Source: JAAEQG01 sp043803085 (GTDB lineage: Bacteria; Planctomycetota; Phycisphaerae; UBA1845). From it: a stretch of 8,756 bases of DNA. Below, piece after piece: positions 7,681 to 8,756 of the stretch. The notes under the pieces are model-generated. The model saw nothing but the letters and a program-made list of their open reading frames with translations. It had not been told where the DNA came from and made no database searches. Position numbers and translations under genes: made by a program. The DNA lies in contig JAZDKM010000333.1 of NCBI GenBank assembly GCA_043803085.1, forward strand, positions 1 through 8,756, written 5' to 3'. Every line of letters starts with the position of its first letter. Within the stretch, counting starts at the first letter, position 1.

Positions 7681-8673
7681 TTTGATATCACCGGGGTCAA
7701 AGTCGGCGTGGTCATCCCTTGTTACCGTGTGGCCGACCAAATCGAGCGGGTCCTGCGGGGCATCCCGGATTTCGTCCATTCGATCATTGTGGTGGAGGAC
7801 GACGGTCGGGACGATACCGCCGCGCGGGTCCGGGCGTTTGCGGATGATCGAATCACGCTGCTGACGCACTCGGTCAACCAAGGTGTGGGCGCGGCCATGC
7901 GCACAGGCTTTGCCGAAGCCTTACGCCGGAATCTGGACATCGTGGTCAAAATGGACGGCGATGATCAGATGGACCCCGCGGCGCTGCCGCGTCTGCTCGC
8001 CCCGCTCCTTCGCGGGCAGGCGGACATGAGCAAGGGCAACCGCTATCACAATCTGGTCGCCCTGCGCCAGATGCCGCCGGTCCGCATGGTGGGCAACGCT
8101 CTCTTGACCTTCCTGGTCAAGCTGGCCTCGGGCTACTGGCGGATGTTCGACCCCACGAACGGGTACCTGGCCATCCGTACGGACGTGTTGCGCCGCCTGC
8201 GCCTCGAGAAACTCCCCAGCCGGTTCTTTTTTGAAAGCGGGCTCCTGATCCAGTTGGGCATCCTCGGCGCCGTGGTGCAGGACGTGCCCATCAGCGCCCG
8301 CTACGGCCAGGGAGCATCGTCGCTTTCTGTCGGCAGAACGACGCTGGAGTTCCCACCACGGCTTGGTTGGGGACTGATCCGGCGGTTGTTCTGGCGCTAC
8401 ATCGTCTACGATTTCTCGGCCGTCTCCGTGTTTCTGTTGCTGAGCATTCCGCTGCTGGTGTGGGGCTTATGGTTTGGGATCGGCGCCTGGCGGAGAAGCG
8501 TGGAAACCGGCACACCGGCCACGGCGGGCACGGTGATGCTGGCGGCGATGCCCATCATTATGGGTTTCCAGCTTTTGCTCGAGGCGGTCGTGGTGGACAT
8601 CGGCAATGTTCCCAGGATTCCGTTGTCGCCGCCGCTGAAGGCGGAAGAGCGCCGGGTGCCGGACCGTGCGTGA
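7666..8673 (+). CDS. Family 2 glycosyltransferase with C-terminal membrane anchor, 335 aa
   Basis: This is a GT-A fold glycosyltransferase that probably moves a nucleotide sugar to a lipid phosphate or glycan at the cytoplasmic face of the membrane; donor and acceptor are unknown. From the chosen start: first strand VGVVIPCYRV (13-22), VVEDDGRDDTA (42-52), NQGVGAAMRTGF (71-82), the metal-binding DGDDQMDP (97-104), and the family block RMVGNALLTFLVKLASGYW to DPTNGYLAIR (140-171). SRFFFESGLLIQLG (185-198) and DVPISARYGQG (206-216) follow. Two hydrophobic segments (about 249-272 and 290-312) end the protein. The frame is open to 7438, but that part is repeat DNA. Only the ATG at 7666 gives the usual short lead before the first strand; it sits inside the inverted repeat and lacks a well-spaced ribosome site. 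The ATG at 7621 is the alternative. Transcribed divergently from smc and flanked by repeat copies A and C. Confidence 0.88.
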   Translation: MSPFSFDITGVKVGVVIPCYRVADQIERVLRGIPDFVHSIIVVEDDGRDDTAARVRAFADDRITLLTHSVNQGVGAAMRTGFAEALRRNLDIVVKMDGDDQMDPAALPRLLAPLLRGQADMSKGNRYHNLVALRQMPPVRMVGNALLTFLVKLASGYWRMFDPTNGYLAIRTDVLRRLRLEKLPSRFFFESGLLIQLGILGAVVQDVPISARYGQGASSLSVGRTTLEFPPRLGWGLIRRLFWRYIVYDFSAVSVFLLLSIPLLVWGLWFGIGAWRRSVETGTPATAGTVMLAAMPIIMGFQLLLEAVVVDIGNVPRIPLSPPLKAEERRVPDRA

Positions 8674-8693
8674 TGAGCGTGCCAGGGAAGCGA

Positions 8694-8756
8694 TGGGTGG
8701 CATGGCCAAGCCCACCGCAAGGTGGGCGCCGCCATGCTAAACGCAACGAACAGGTG
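8694..8756 (+). repeat. Palindromic repeat copy C, with tail, to window edge
   Basis: The core CATGGCCAAG, CCCACC, GCAA, GGTGGG, CGCCGCCATG (8701-8736) folds perfectly: outer arm CATGGC (8701-8706) with GCCATG (8731-8736), inner arm GCCCACC (8710-8716) with GGTGGGC (8721-8727) and a GCAA (GNRA-type) loop. The tail CTAAACGCAACGAACAGGTG matches that of copy A. It begins 20 bases after the glycosyltransferase stop and could act as a 3' end or terminator-like hairpin, although no T-tract follows. It may continue beyond the window. Confidence 0.8.

Overview
This is a GC-rich bacterial chromosomal window, judged by eye. Six intact genes, one truncated gene and one gene fragment can be supported. 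All lie on the minus strand except one glycosyltransferase at the right end. A member of Planctomycetota or a related lineage is the best guess. That rests on the FlgT-like secreted protein, the PIN/'YRDP' antitoxin pair, palindromic repeats and a divergent PilT; it is inference, and no marker here settles the taxonomy.

Layout in minus-strand transcription order (right to left): smc, a full-length chromosome-condensation ATPase with a GTG start and its own plausible promoter; a PilT-family twitching-motility ATPase 68 bases downstream, with a perfect TATAAT in the gap; a secreted protein with an N-terminal FlgT-like domain; a small degraded toxin-antitoxin patch (about 316-1198); and the N-terminal two thirds of ribH (lumazine synthase, riboflavin pathway), which runs off the left edge.

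The toxin-antitoxin patch holds the last 58 codons of a PIN-domain toxin, which starts directly after the stop codon of the FlgT-like gene; an apparently intact 60-residue YRDP-type antitoxin; two related hairpins; and a minimal nucleotidyltransferase (MNT) with no HEPN partner in view. It looks like an eroded accessory insertion between housekeeping genes.

On the plus strand a membrane-anchored family 2 glycosyltransferase diverges from smc. The 436 bases between the two genes hold no convincing gene but much structure. There are two oppositely oriented copies of a roughly 36-base palindromic repeat; a third copy follows the glycosyltransferase stop codon. There is also an independent 88-base inverted repeat with 26-base arms that supplies the likely ATG of the glycosyltransferase. 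A TTGACA-17-TCAAAT promoter lies just upstream of that inverted repeat, so the transcript would carry the hairpin over its own start codon.

The most interesting signals are the compensatory base changes among the palindromic repeats, the glycosyltransferase flanked by directly repeated copies of them, the repeat-derived start codon, and the PIN remnant with its surviving antitoxin. I see no CRISPR array, rRNA, tRNA or transposase gene, and no clear new defence system.
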